Source: Myroides sp. WP-1 (lineage in GTDB: Bacteria > Bacteroidota > Bacteroidia > Flavobacteriales > Flavobacteriaceae). From it: a stretch of DNA of 53,674 bases. Of this stretch, positions 18,461-26,260 are shown in pieces. The stretch lies in NCBI RefSeq assembly GCF_014145635.1, contig NZ_JACHTC010000021.1:1-53674 (forward strand), read 5' to 3'. The translations under genes and the position numbers were made by a program. Every line of letters begins with the position of its first letter. The stretch's first letter is position 1. The notes beneath the pieces were generated by a model. The model saw only the letters and a list, made by a program, of their open reading frames with translations, made no database searches and was not told the DNA's origin.

Positions 18461-18721
18461 TTACTCCTTCTTTTGCTCGCGCGAACTCAACCTTGGATTT
18501 ACAAAACCAACTGTCCATATAAAAGTAAGGTTTATTTGGTTGAAAAAGAACGACTAAAGAAAATTACAAGCTATTTTATAAATTACAAAACCCGCTGATC
18601 AAAAGACTAACGGGTTTCGTATTCTATAATTTATGCGCACGGACTGCACCCGAGGCTTCAGCCGAATTGAACGAGGTTAAATCCACGCGATCGGATGTTT
18701 AAAAACTATAATTCACTTTCG
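18461..18721 (-). repeat. Inter-cassette element A (leader, terminator, trailer)
   Basis: Reading from the tip start outward: AAGGAG site next to the ATG, a leader of about 110 bp with a CCAAC/GTTGG inverted repeat around an AAATAAGGTTTATTT core, a hairpin terminator, then the GC-rich trailer with CTTCAGCCGAATTGAACGAG. Near-identical blocks precede cassettes B-F. No TAnnTTTG promoter is evident on the minus strand. Confidence 0.9.
18586..18617 (-). terminator. Hairpin terminator ahead of cassette A
   Basis: AACCCGCTGATC pairs imperfectly with GACTAACGGGTT; on the minus strand a TTTTG tract follows. It would stop transcription coming from cassette B. Confidence 0.75.
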
Positions 18722-19243
18722 TTAATCATAATCTAAAGGTATTTCTTCTTCTTTTATTTTATATTTTGATGTTGGAACTTTTTTGCCGTTTTTAAGCCAA
18801 AAAATCAATTTTTGTTTACTATCTAAATAAAAAACATTCAACGTACTATCACTAACTTTAACATCGCTATTTACATATATTGGGTCTTTGTAAACTATAT
18901 CTTTATCCTCTATTAAAATAAATTTTCCATCCTTTTGATAGATATCAACTGTTTTCTTTCCTCCTTCCCCATAATAAACGATTTCTTTTTTTAATGTATC
19001 CTCTCCTTTGTAATAAGCTTTTGCAACGCCTCCTTCTGAAGACTCATACACATCGCGTTGAAAGTTATTCAATTGCATTTTTGAAGCTTCTACTATTACT
19101 TTATACTTTTCTATCTGTTGGACAACATTTAAAGTATCTATTCCATTCTTTTCTGTTTGTATTTTTACGTTTCGCTTATCGTTTAATTTTCCACATCCTA
19201 ATAAAAATAAAATTACAAAACTTAATAAGAGACTATCTTTCAT
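18722..19243 (-). CDS. Putative lipoprotein immunity protein, cassette B
   Basis: 173 residues with signal peptide and lipobox FLLGC (Cys17). It follows the M15-like peptidase tip by 6 bp and is its likely immunity protein. A peptidoglycan-cutting toxin would have to be blocked in the periplasm, which fits a lipoprotein. No domain recognised in the mature part. The last residues EIPLDYD, and a 21-bp DNA stretch coding for them (18725-18745), are also found inside the immunity gene of cassette C. Confidence 0.65.
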   Translation of the reverse strand: MKDSLLLSFVILFLLGCGKLNDKRNVKIQTEKNGIDTLNVVQQIEKYKVIVEASKMQLNNFQRDVYESSEGGVAKAYYKGEDTLKKEIVYYGEGGKKTVDIYQKDGKFILIEDKDIVYKDPIYVNSDVKVSDSTLNVFYLDSKQKLIFWLKNGKKVPTSKYKIKEEEIPLDYD

Positions 19244-19249
19244 ATAATT

Positions 19250-19975
19250 TTAAAATTTAACATATCCATTTTCTCTGTTTCCTGAATTATACTTATTTCT
19301 CAAAGATTGTATTGAATTTCCAAACATATTCTGAAAGTGAGGCTTGTCTTTAAATTTTTTCCAGTCTCCTCCCCACTCAAAACCATGTGATTTTCCCATC
19401 GTAGACAAACTATTCCAGTCTAAATCATAATCTACTTTACCATTAGTAATTCCAACTATATCAAAAGCTAATCCAAAATTATGATTACTATATCCTCCTT
19501 TAGCATTAGTAACTTTCGATCCTTCTGTTGTTCTCCCTTTAGCATATAAATCATTTTGTTCATCAAAGGTTCTTATTCCCTGAGCAATACGTATCAATGT
19601 ATTTTTAGATTCACTATTCGCTTCTTTCATAAAATTAGTTGCTTTCATTCTAATAGCAGGGTGCAAACTTTGAATCTTATTGTCAGTAGCTGCATCTCCT
19701 GTAACAAACACATCTTCAACTTGTCCTTTATATTCAATTTTATTTGCTCCCGATCCATCGATTCCAGGTGCAATTCCGGGCATCGGACTTACCTCATAAA
19801 CTTTATTATCATCTATTCCATCATTAAACAACCAATTCCCTTGTTTATCATAATAATCTCCATCAACTGCACTCATCCCCGTAGGATCAATCAAATTAAT
19901 CGGGTTATTGTGTACATAATGATACGGTGTCCATCCTGGGAACTCTTCCGCTAACGGATCCACACTCAACCACAT
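19250..19975 (-). CDS. Orphan RHS toxin tip, cassette B: M15-type (D-Ala/L-Ala-D-Glu) peptidase
   Basis: 241 residues. Junction MWLSVDPLAEEFPGW and HNNPINLIDPTGM, then a C-terminal domain of the M15/VanY-CwlK type. Zinc-ligand motifs are in order: SNHNFGLAFD (H165, D172) and KPHF (H213), with the conserved QGIRTFDEQNDLYAKGRT segment (R135) before them and GFEWGGDW between. M15 enzymes cut peptidoglycan stem peptides, so the target is probably the cell wall of a rival. It has no secretion signal and needs an RHS carrier. The putative immunity lipoprotein gene follows by 6 bp. Confidence 0.88.
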   Translation of the reverse strand: MWLSVDPLAEEFPGWTPYHYVHNNPINLIDPTGMSAVDGDYYDKQGNWLFNDGIDDNKVYEVSPMPGIAPGIDGSGANKIEYKGQVEDVFVTGDAATDNKIQSLHPAIRMKATNFMKEANSESKNTLIRIAQGIRTFDEQNDLYAKGRTTEGSKVTNAKGGYSNHNFGLAFDIVGITNGKVDYDLDWNSLSTMGKSHGFEWGGDWKKFKDKPHFQNMFGNSIQSLRNKYNSGNRENGYVKF

Positions 19976-20219
19976 CTACTCCTTCTTTTGCTCGCGCGAA
20001 CTCAACCTTGGTTTTACAAAACCAACTGTCTATATAAAAATAAGGTTTATTTGTTTGGAAAATACCTACTTAAGAAAATTACAACCTATTTTATAATACA
20101 AAACCCGCTGATCTTTCGACTAACGGGTTTTGTATTCTATAATTTATACGCACGGACTGCACCAGAGGCTTCAGTCGAAGGGCTTGAAGTTAAATCCGTG
20201 TAATCGTGTTCGTTATTTG
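19976..20219 (-). repeat. Inter-cassette element B
   Basis: Same layout as element A, with AAGGAG 3 bp from the TAG-ATG, the CCAAC/GTTGG leader repeat, a hairpin terminator and a more diverged GC trailer (GTCGAAGGGCTTGAAGTTAA). Confidence 0.9.
20098..20131 (-). terminator. Hairpin terminator ahead of cassette B
   Basis: AACCCGCTGATC / GACTAACGGGTT with a T-rich tract on the minus strand. Confidence 0.75.
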
Positions 20220-20612
20220 TCATTTAGTATGTAGAACTTTCAAAATGGCTCCGTCACTTTTACGTATTTCAATATAAAAAACCCCTCCGTCCATTTCTTT
20301 AGACAAATTGCCTTCTACACACCAAACAGAATTATTTTTAAAAAACACATTATATGGTCGTTGCTCAATAATTAATTCCTTTTTATAAATATTAAAAAGA
20401 ATTGACTCTGCAATTTGAACAGCTATATCTGCATTAGGAACATATCCCTCGGTCTTATCAATTCCATCAAAATTATCATAATCTAAAGGTATTTCAGTCA
20501 CTTCAAAAATCCTCAAAGTATCTCTAGTATCATGATCATTTGAAGTCTGCATAGTCTTATTACATGCAAATATTAGTAAAACCAATACTATTAACACACT
20601 ATTTTTCATCAT
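20220..20612 (-). CDS. NTF2-fold immunity protein (YbbC/YhhH-like), lipoprotein, cassette C
   Basis: 130 residues. Lipobox LIFAC (Cys17). The mature domain resembles the NTF2-fold immunity family of polymorphic toxins (YbbC/YhhH type): YVPNADIAVQIAESI, then EQRPYNVFF, then VWCVEGNLSK and GGVFYIEIRKSDGAILKV. This is the one immunity gene in the array whose family I recognise, and it supports the immunity reading of the others. It follows the JAMM-like tip by 12 bp. Confidence 0.82.
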   Translation of the reverse strand: MMKNSVLIVLVLLIFACNKTMQTSNDHDTRDTLRIFEVTEIPLDYDNFDGIDKTEGYVPNADIAVQIAESILFNIYKKELIIEQRPYNVFFKNNSVWCVEGNLSKEMDGGVFYIEIRKSDGAILKVLHTK

Positions 20613-20624
20613 AATTTATTTAGA

Positions 20625-21269
20625 TTAAAAACCAAAATACTGAAAACTATTTTTACGCATTTCCTTCCTTTGGGTAGCTATCTCAGTTCTACTGTTTAGG
20701 TCTAACTTTGGCTGATTGTTATTTTTTCTCATAGGATCTTTAGGATCACTTTGTAAACTAGTACTGATAACACTTACTTCTGTAGTTTTATAGTCATATT
20801 TTAATAATGATCCGTCTGGTGTTGCTACATATGAGTCAACCTTATCATCATATGCATTCCATTTATCTTTATTTGAAAACTCATTATTTTTATAATATTT
20901 ATCATACCCTCCATGGGTATGAATCAAAGCTTCTTTTGTAGTTCCTTCTGGATTTCCATTTCCTCCTGTTTTTGTCTTTGCTTCTTTTCCAATATATCCA
21001 TCACTATAACTATAATAAGTTTCACCTTCTCTTTCATATGAATAAATAGTTGAAGAAATCTCTTTATTCTTAATTATAGACGTTCCATTATAATACTCTC
21101 CAAAATCATTAGCTGCTGAATCTCTACTTTTAAATTCATCACCTGGCCCATCTAACATTTCTGCACTCATCCCCGTAGGATCAACTAAATTAATCGGGTT
21201 ATTATGTACATAATGGTACGGATTCCATCCAGGGAATTGTTCCGCCAACGGGTCCACACTCAACCACAT
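20625..21269 (-). CDS. Orphan RHS toxin tip, cassette C: JAMM/DUF4329-like domain
   Basis: 214 residues. Junction MWLSVDPLAEQFPGW and HNNPINLVDPTGM. The tip contains ALIHTHGGYDKYY followed by FSNKDKW, giving HxH (H117, H119) and SxxD (S132, D135), the order seen in JAMM/MPN+ metallopeptidases and in the DUF4329 domain of RHS toxins, then VATPDGSLLKYD. The spacing between HxH and SxxD is longer than in classical JAMM proteins. The role could be peptidase or deamidase-like; the family call is moderate. An NTF2-fold immunity gene follows. Confidence 0.78.
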   Translation of the reverse strand: MWLSVDPLAEQFPGWNPYHYVHNNPINLVDPTGMSAEMLDGPGDEFKSRDSAANDFGEYYNGTSIIKNKEISSTIYSYEREGETYYSYSDGYIGKEAKTKTGGNGNPEGTTKEALIHTHGGYDKYYKNNEFSNKDKWNAYDDKVDSYVATPDGSLLKYDYKTTEVSVISTSLQSDPKDPMRKNNNQPKLDLNSRTEIATQRKEMRKNSFQYFGF

Positions 21270-21524
21270 CTACTCCTTCTTTTGCTCGCGCGAACTCAAC
21301 CTTGGATTTACAAGACCAACTTCCATATAAAAATAAGGTTTATTTGGTTGGAAAAGAACAACTAAAGAAAAGTAAATGCTATTTTATAAAAACAAAACCC
21401 GCTAATCGAAAGACAGCGGGTTTTAGTTTTTTATAATTTAGACACACGGACTTTACTCGTGGCTTTAGCCGAATTGAACGAAGTTAAATCCGCGCGATCG
21501 GGGGTTTCGGGAAGTGTTTATTTT
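21270..21524 (-). repeat. Inter-cassette element C
   Basis: Same layout as elements A and B. The trailer reads GAATTGAACGAAGTTAAATC followed by CGCGCGATCGGGGG. Confidence 0.9.
21393..21424 (-). terminator. Hairpin terminator ahead of cassette C
   Basis: AACCCGCT (21396-21403) pairs perfectly with AGCGGGTT (21415-21422), then a T run on the minus strand. Compared with the terminator before cassette F (AACCCACT/AGTGGGTT) one base pair differs on both arms, a compensatory change. Confidence 0.85.
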
Positions 21525-22055
21525 CTACTTACAATAAGGGAAAACAATTTTATAATAGACTCTTTTATAGTCTGTCTCTAAATAGTTAGTAATATTGTTA
21601 TGAAAACCATTGTGTTTCTGATAATAATAATTTGAATTAATCAATCCCAATAAAAATAAATCGGATTCAGTCTTTAATTTATAGACGGACAATTCATTAT
21701 TGATTAAATAACTAAATTCAAATTTATCACAGTCTTCATATTTCGGATACTTAAAATCTTTATACCTTTTTAAAGGTAGAATTCGATACAGATCATCACC
21801 ATAAATAAAAACGTCTGATCTATTAAAAAATTTAATTGTTTCATCATATTTTTCTAATGTTTGTTCAGAAACGATGTATTTCCCACCAAATTTTTTAGAA
21901 CTAATTAAAATAGGTTTTACTATCTTAATAGTATCTACCAAATAGAAATTTTCATAATTTGATTCTCCAACATAATCAAAATCAACTTTATCTTTTATGC
22001 TTTTACATGAAACAAAAAGATATAAAGAGATCAATAGTAAAATAAATTTTCTCAT
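21525..22055 (-). CDS. Putative lipoprotein immunity protein, cassette D
   Basis: 176 residues. Signal peptide and lipobox LFVSC (Cys17). The mature part is rich in Tyr, Asp and Lys; I recognise no domain. It starts 3 bp after the stop of the metzincin-like tip and is its probable immunity protein. Confidence 0.63.
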   Translation of the reverse strand: MRKFILLLISLYLFVSCKSIKDKVDFDYVGESNYENFYLVDTIKIVKPILISSKKFGGKYIVSEQTLEKYDETIKFFNRSDVFIYGDDLYRILPLKRYKDFKYPKYEDCDKFEFSYLINNELSVYKLKTESDLFLLGLINSNYYYQKHNGFHNNITNYLETDYKRVYYKIVFPYCK

Positions 22056-22058
22056 ATA

Positions 22059-22793
22059 TTATTGTGCTTTACCATTTTTAATATCTTTCATTCTAAAGTT
22101 TGTATCATTATTGATTGTTCCTCTACCTGCCCTCATAATATTTCCTTCACTATTTCTTTCCGAATTAACTTTACCTTTAGCAGGATATTGAATCATATCT
22201 GAAATATCATTAGAATTTATATTGGAAGATCTACTTGAATCTATCGAAGCAGGAGTCATTAAACCTTTTCTATTATGTTTTAAACCTAAACTATGTCCAA
22301 CTTCATGACTTCCTGTATCTGCATCAGCTTGTGTATCTTTAACCTTTATGTAATTTCCTCCTATTGTTGTTCCGTTGGTATTTGGATCTAAGCCTGTATT
22401 ATCAACGGTATACAAATTAGCCCCTCCTGAAGAATCTTGTTTAAGTGCATTATTTAAAGATCCTCTTTCTCCTAATTGTGGATCAACATCTACTTCAATA
22501 GCGGAAAGTTCAAAATTCACAGTATAACTCACAGAATTTTCTTTTTTGCCTACAATATAACTGAACTGTCCACTTTGATTATTCCAATACTCAATTGCCT
22601 TTTGTGCAGATTCCATATCTTTTCCTAAAGCATAATACGTTGCTTTAATTGTAACTGTTTTTGTTGCTGAATTAAAAAAAACACGATAATCTCTACCATC
22701 ATCATCTATAAACATAATTGGATTATTTGCTACAAATACATAAGGATTAATTCCTGGATACTTCTCCGCCAACTGATCCACATTCAACCACAT
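22059..22793 (-). CDS. Orphan RHS toxin tip, cassette D: metzincin-like metallopeptidase
   Basis: 244 residues. The junction has drifted: MWLNVDQLAEKYPGI and NNPIMFIDDDGRD, so the usual SVDPLAE and DPxG are altered. The tip has the full metzincin zinc motif HEVGHSLGLKH (H163, E164, H167, H173) followed by a candidate Met-turn (GLMTP, M179). The region before it (AIEVDVDPQLGERG and TIGGNYIKV) fits a matrixin-like fold. Toxin target unknown; extracellular proteolysis is inferred. The lipoprotein gene follows by 3 bp. Confidence 0.85.
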   Translation of the reverse strand: MWLNVDQLAEKYPGINPYVFVANNPIMFIDDDGRDYRVFFNSATKTVTIKATYYALGKDMESAQKAIEYWNNQSGQFSYIVGKKENSVSYTVNFELSAIEVDVDPQLGERGSLNNALKQDSSGGANLYTVDNTGLDPNTNGTTIGGNYIKVKDTQADADTGSHEVGHSLGLKHNRKGLMTPASIDSSRSSNINSNDISDMIQYPAKGKVNSERNSEGNIMRAGRGTINNDTNFRMKDIKNGKAQ

Positions 22794-23148
22794 CTACTCC
22801 TTCTTTTGCTCGCGTTGTGCAACCTTGGATTTACAAAACCAACTGTCCATATAAAAATAAGGTTTATTTGGTTGGAAAAGAAAAACTAAAGAAAAATTCA
22901 AGCTATTTTATAAAGCAAAACCCGTTAATCTTTCGACTAACGAGTTTTTCGTTTTTTATTTATGCGCACGAACTGCACCCGAGGCTTCAGCCGAATTGAA
23001 CGAAGTTAAATCCGTGCGATCGGGGTTTTTCTTCTTTTATAATTAGACGCACGGACTGCAAGTCCGCGCGATCGGAGTTGTTTTTATAATTTATATGCGG
23101 ATTTAAGGTGCAAATCCGCGCCATCGGGGTCGGGTGTGGGGGATAAAT
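22794..23148 (-). repeat. Inter-cassette element D (longest, with extra trailer units)
   Basis: As the other elements, but the leader reads GCTCGCGTTGTGCAACC where the others have GCTCGCGCGAACTCAACC, and the trailer is extended: after the GAATTGAACGAAG unit come ACGGACTGCAAGTCCGCGCG (hairpin GGACT-GCA-AGTCC) and GGATTTAAGGTGCAAATCC (hairpin), each followed by a CGATCGG or CCATCGGGG end. Confidence 0.9.
22916..22948 (-). terminator. Hairpin terminator ahead of cassette D
   Basis: AACCCGTTA and TAACGAGTT pair with one mismatch, with a T-rich tract on the minus strand. Confidence 0.65.
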
Positions 23149-23619
23149 TTAATAAGAATAACGAATCAAAGTAGAAATAACCTTTTCAAATTCTTCTTTT
23201 CGATCATCAGAGGCATTTAAATAACCTATGTTTATTTCTCCATCATATTTATTTTTCCAAAATTTACCATCATTATCTACTCCGTAGAGTGTAATTGTAT
23301 CTTTCTCAAAAAAAGCTATTGATGCTTGATCAGAGATCTCTTTAGTTGATTTAATATTTTCGTAATTAAGGGACATATTATCATCTTCATTACTAATGTA
23401 AAATATTGAATTATCGTCATAAATATATTCTATTTGCCGCCATTCATCACCTTGAGTTTCTCTAATAACAAATCCTTTATTCAAAGAATATCTATAAATG
23501 TATTCTTTATTTGACATCATTTTAAAATATCCTTTATACTTTACATCTACAAATCCTTTATTCGAATTACAAGAAAAGAATAAAAAAAACAAAAATAAAA
23601 TTACTTTTTTCATAACCAC
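23149..23619 (-). CDS. Putative lipoprotein immunity protein, cassette E
   Basis: 156 residues; the start may instead be Met3 (MKKVILFL). Lipobox LFFSC. No domain recognised. Its start codon overlaps the stop of the tip gene by one base (TAATG), indicating coupled translation. Predicted immunity protein of an M91-like peptidase tip. Confidence 0.63.
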   Translation of the reverse strand: MVMKKVILFLFFLFFSCNSNKGFVDVKYKGYFKMMSNKEYIYRYSLNKGFVIRETQGDEWRQIEYIYDDNSIFYISNEDDNMSLNYENIKSTKEISDQASIAFFEKDTITLYGVDNDGKFWKNKYDGEINIGYLNASDDRKEEFEKVISTLIRYSY

Positions 23620-24359
23620 TAATACCAGACTGGTTTTACATTTTTATTTGAAGAATCTAACATAGAAGGCTCTATACCTCTTTTAATACCATTTTCATCA
23701 ATGCTGTGTCTATAATTAGTTCTTAAAGGCTTACCTAATTCTTTTCTTAGGATATTTTCTCTATACGTGGCTTGCCATTCACTGCGTTTAACTCCAGATT
23801 CTCTTCTATCATCTAGCATACCATTATTTGCATCTAACGCATGAAACATTTCATGTGCCAAATCAATAACAGCATCTCGTTTCATCCCATCTTTTGTTTG
23901 TATAGGAATACCCGAAGTATTCCATTGAATAACTCCACCAGATCCTCCATCAAGATCTAATCCCAAATCTTTTACTCTACTTTGTTGGGGATCTGTTTCT
24001 ATTTGATTTGCATAAGCTTTATATCTATTTGACTCATTAAATTGACTACTACCCTCCTTTATTTTAAAAGTATTATTTGATGATTCGAGAGTTGTTATCA
24101 TATTTAAACCTTCGCCACTTTGAGATATTTTTCCTAATGCATTAAGTGTTTTCTGTAAAAACCCGCTCACTCTCCCTGTATACCTAGAGCCATTCTCATT
24201 GTACAACTTTCCATTTTCATATTTTAGTGACGAATTTCTATGCACTATTACTATCTCTCTTCCATCAGGATCAATTGCATTAATAGGATTATTAGCCACA
24301 TACGTATAAGGATTTATATTCGGATATTTCTCCGCCAACGGGTCCACACTCAACCACAT
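23619..24359 (-). CDS. Orphan RHS toxin tip, cassette E: HExxH metallopeptidase (M91/NleD-like)
   Basis: 246 residues. Its junction (MWLSVDPLAEKYPNINPY, then ANNPINAIDPDGR) is the same as in the giant RHS protein, with about 95 bp nearly identical at the DNA level. The tip has DLAHEMFHALDANNG (H169, E170, H173), resembling the M91 effector-protease pattern, and a later SEWQATYREN (E194, candidate third ligand). The tip on the giant has the same two blocks (AHEFRHILD and SEIRAVYNEN), so these two tips are homologous. The lipoprotein gene overlaps its stop. Confidence 0.85.
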   Translation of the reverse strand: MWLSVDPLAEKYPNINPYTYVANNPINAIDPDGREIVIVHRNSSLKYENGKLYNENGSRYTGRVSGFLQKTLNALGKISQSGEGLNMITTLESSNNTFKIKEGSSQFNESNRYKAYANQIETDPQQSRVKDLGLDLDGGSGGVIQWNTSGIPIQTKDGMKRDAVIDLAHEMFHALDANNGMLDDRRESGVKRSEWQATYRENILRKELGKPLRTNYRHSIDENGIKRGIEPSMLDSSNKNVKPVWY

Positions 24360-24620
24360 CTACTCCTTCTTTTGCTCGCGCGAACTCAACCTTGGCTTTA
24401 CAAAACCAACTGCCCCTATAAAAATAAGGTTTATTTGGTTGGAAAATACCTACTTAAGAAGATTACAGGCTATTTTATAAACAAAACCCGCTAATCTTTC
24501 GACTAACGGTTTTTTTCGTTTTATTTATGCGCACGGATTGCACCCGAGGCTTCAGCCGAACTGAACGAAGTTAAATCCGCGCGATCGGGGTCGCGGAGTA
24601 AGTACTTTTTATGAATAAAA
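24360..24620 (-). repeat. Inter-cassette element E
   Basis: Same leader with AAGGAG, CCAAC/GTTGG repeat, terminator and GC trailer (GAACTGAACGAAGTTAAATC, CGCGCGATCGGGG). Confidence 0.9.
24483..24514 (-). terminator. Hairpin terminator ahead of cassette E
   Basis: AACCCG(CTAATC) against (GACTAA)CGGTT with one unpaired C; less stable than the others. Confidence 0.55.
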
Positions 24621-25169
24621 TCATTTAAATCTAATACTTTCAAAAACTTTAATTAAATCAAACTGCTCATCAACAGTCAAATCTTTAGCAACAATAGTTA
24701 AACTATTTTCTCCTAATGTTTGAAAATAAGCGCCTACTTCCCCTCCTTTATTTAATCTTTTAGGGATTTTTATTTTTGCTATAGTATTATTAATAGTATC
24801 ATAATAATAATAATAACTATCTAAAAAAACTCCTTGCATTTGATCTACTTCAGGAGTATTTGAAAAATACAAGCCTTCTAAACTCATCCCTAAAGAATCA
24901 TACTTCTTGATCTGTTCATTACTAAAAACTTTAATAGTTTCATCAAAATTTTGTGAGTATCTTCCAAAATCAAAATATACTGTATCACCATTTGCAGTTA
25001 GCAAAGCATTAACTTGAGAATCTATACTCTCAATATAAATTTCATTCCAACTCTCAGGTATATCAGCCGTATAATAATGAAAATCAATCCTTACTATTTT
25101 TTTTGATTCACAAGAAAACAGCAACAATAATACAGATATACAGAAAAATCCTTTATTTATTATATTCAT
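24621..25169 (-). CDS. Putative lipoprotein immunity protein, cassette F
   Basis: 182 residues. Signal peptide and lipobox LLLFSC (Cys20). The mature part starts RIDFHYYTADIPESWNEIY and ends with a helical segment; no domain recognised. One base separates it from the stop of the metzincin-like tip. Immunity role inferred from position. Confidence 0.63.
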   Translation of the reverse strand: MNIINKGFFCISVLLLLFSCESKKIVRIDFHYYTADIPESWNEIYIESIDSQVNALLTANGDTVYFDFGRYSQNFDETIKVFSNEQIKKYDSLGMSLEGLYFSNTPEVDQMQGVFLDSYYYYYDTINNTIAKIKIPKRLNKGGEVGAYFQTLGENSLTIVAKDLTVDEQFDLIKVFESIRFK

Positions 25170-25170
25170 T

Positions 25171-25938
25171 TTAATTTATTTTGTTTGAATCTATAAAACT
25201 ATTAACCTGTTTTTTTATATTCTCTTTATAGTTGTCTTTGGATAGAATAGATTGTTTATATACTCCATTCCCATCTTTGGCTCCTAATGGTCCATATGAA
25301 CCTCCGATAATTTTTCCACGCTCTTTAAAATCAGTCCTCAACGAACCATTAACAGTTTCATTCATCAATCCACCTTTCCTGTGTTCAAGACCTAAATTAT
25401 GCCCTATTTCATGTGTTGATACTTCATTAAATGTCCCTTTTTTTATAGTTCCTATCTCAACTGCGCTTATTCTTCCTCCCAATTGACCTAACCCCTCTCG
25501 ATCTAGATTACTTCCATTAGCCTTGGGGATACTTCCAACCAACATCATAACATGATCATTTTCTCTAACATCATTTAATGAATTTACAACTTGATAGTTA
25601 ACTGATACTAACAAATTATCTGAAATCATCATATCAATTCCTGTATGATGCATTTGTGCATTTCCAGATAATGAAGAAAGTACAACTGTTCCACTCGATT
25701 TGTTAAACATCGTTGTAGACAAATCTACATTTTCCGAATTAACGATTGTTAACGTAATACTCATATTCACATCTCTTTGCCTGTAATGTGAATCCCCCCT
25801 CGTATTCGATACTGTAGTTATCACATCCTCTCCTATCATTCCCGTTGGATCTGTAAAACGAATTGGATTATTAAACGTATACGCATAAGGATTCCAACTT
25901 GGCATCTTCTCCGCCAATGGGTCCACACTCAACCACAT
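25171..25938 (-). CDS. Orphan RHS toxin tip, cassette F: metzincin-like metallopeptidase
   Basis: 255 residues. Junction of a third kind: MWLSVDPLAEKMPSWNPY, then FNNPIRFTDPTGM. The tip carries HEIGHNLGLEH (H176, E177, H180, H186) and a candidate Met-turn GLMNE (M192), a complete metzincin motif. It differs from cassette D outside the motif, so the two are distant relatives. No secretion signal; the lipoprotein gene follows by 1 bp. Confidence 0.86.
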   Translation of the reverse strand: MWLSVDPLAEKMPSWNPYAYTFNNPIRFTDPTGMIGEDVITTVSNTRGDSHYRQRDVNMSITLTIVNSENVDLSTTMFNKSSGTVVLSSLSGNAQMHHTGIDMMISDNLLVSVNYQVVNSLNDVRENDHVMMLVGSIPKANGSNLDREGLGQLGGRISAVEIGTIKKGTFNEVSTHEIGHNLGLEHRKGGLMNETVNGSLRTDFKERGKIIGGSYGPLGAKDGNGVYKQSILSKDNYKENIKKQVNSFIDSNKIN

Positions 25939-26260
25939 CTACTCCTTCTTTTGCTCGCGCGAACTCAACCTTGGATTTACAAGACCAACTGTCCATATAA
26001 AAATAAGGTTTATTTGGTTGGAAAAGAACAACTAAAGAAAATTACAAGCTGTTTTATAAAACAAAACCCACTAAAGACAGTGGGTTTTTGATCTTTTATA
26101 ATTTAGGCACACGGACTGCACCCGAGACTTTAACCGAATTGAACGAAGTTAAATCCGCGCGATCGGGATTTAAGGTGCAAGTACATGCGATCGGGATTGA
26201 ACGAAGTTAAGTCGGTACGATCATATAAACAGTAAATTAAATCCTAATTTTTATTCATAC
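25939..26260 (-). repeat. Inter-cassette element F
   Basis: Lies between the immunity genes of the giant and cassette F. Same leader and terminator; the GC trailer contains three related units (GAATTGAACGAAGTTAAATC, GATTTAAGGTGCAAGTACA, GATTGAACGAAGTTAAGTC). Confidence 0.9.
26062..26088 (-). terminator. Hairpin terminator ahead of cassette F
   Basis: AACCCACT (26065-26072) pairs perfectly with AGTGGGTT (26079-26086) with a TTTTG tract on the minus strand. It is the first terminator after the giant operon. Confidence 0.88.

Noticed and set aside
17750..25938. Tip ORFs as remnants of whole RHS genes with lost upstream parts
   Set aside because: All six start at the same codon with the same non-coding leader and a stop directly before the ATG; random decay would leave different break points. 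They are better read as discrete cassettes.
17141..26260. CRISPR-like or integron-like reading of the regularly spaced repeats
   Set aside because: The repeats are about 250-350 bp and 1.2-1.6 kb apart with genes between them; there are no short spacers, no cas genes and no integrase. The leader inverted repeat resembles an attC only in having a stem, which is too weak a basis.
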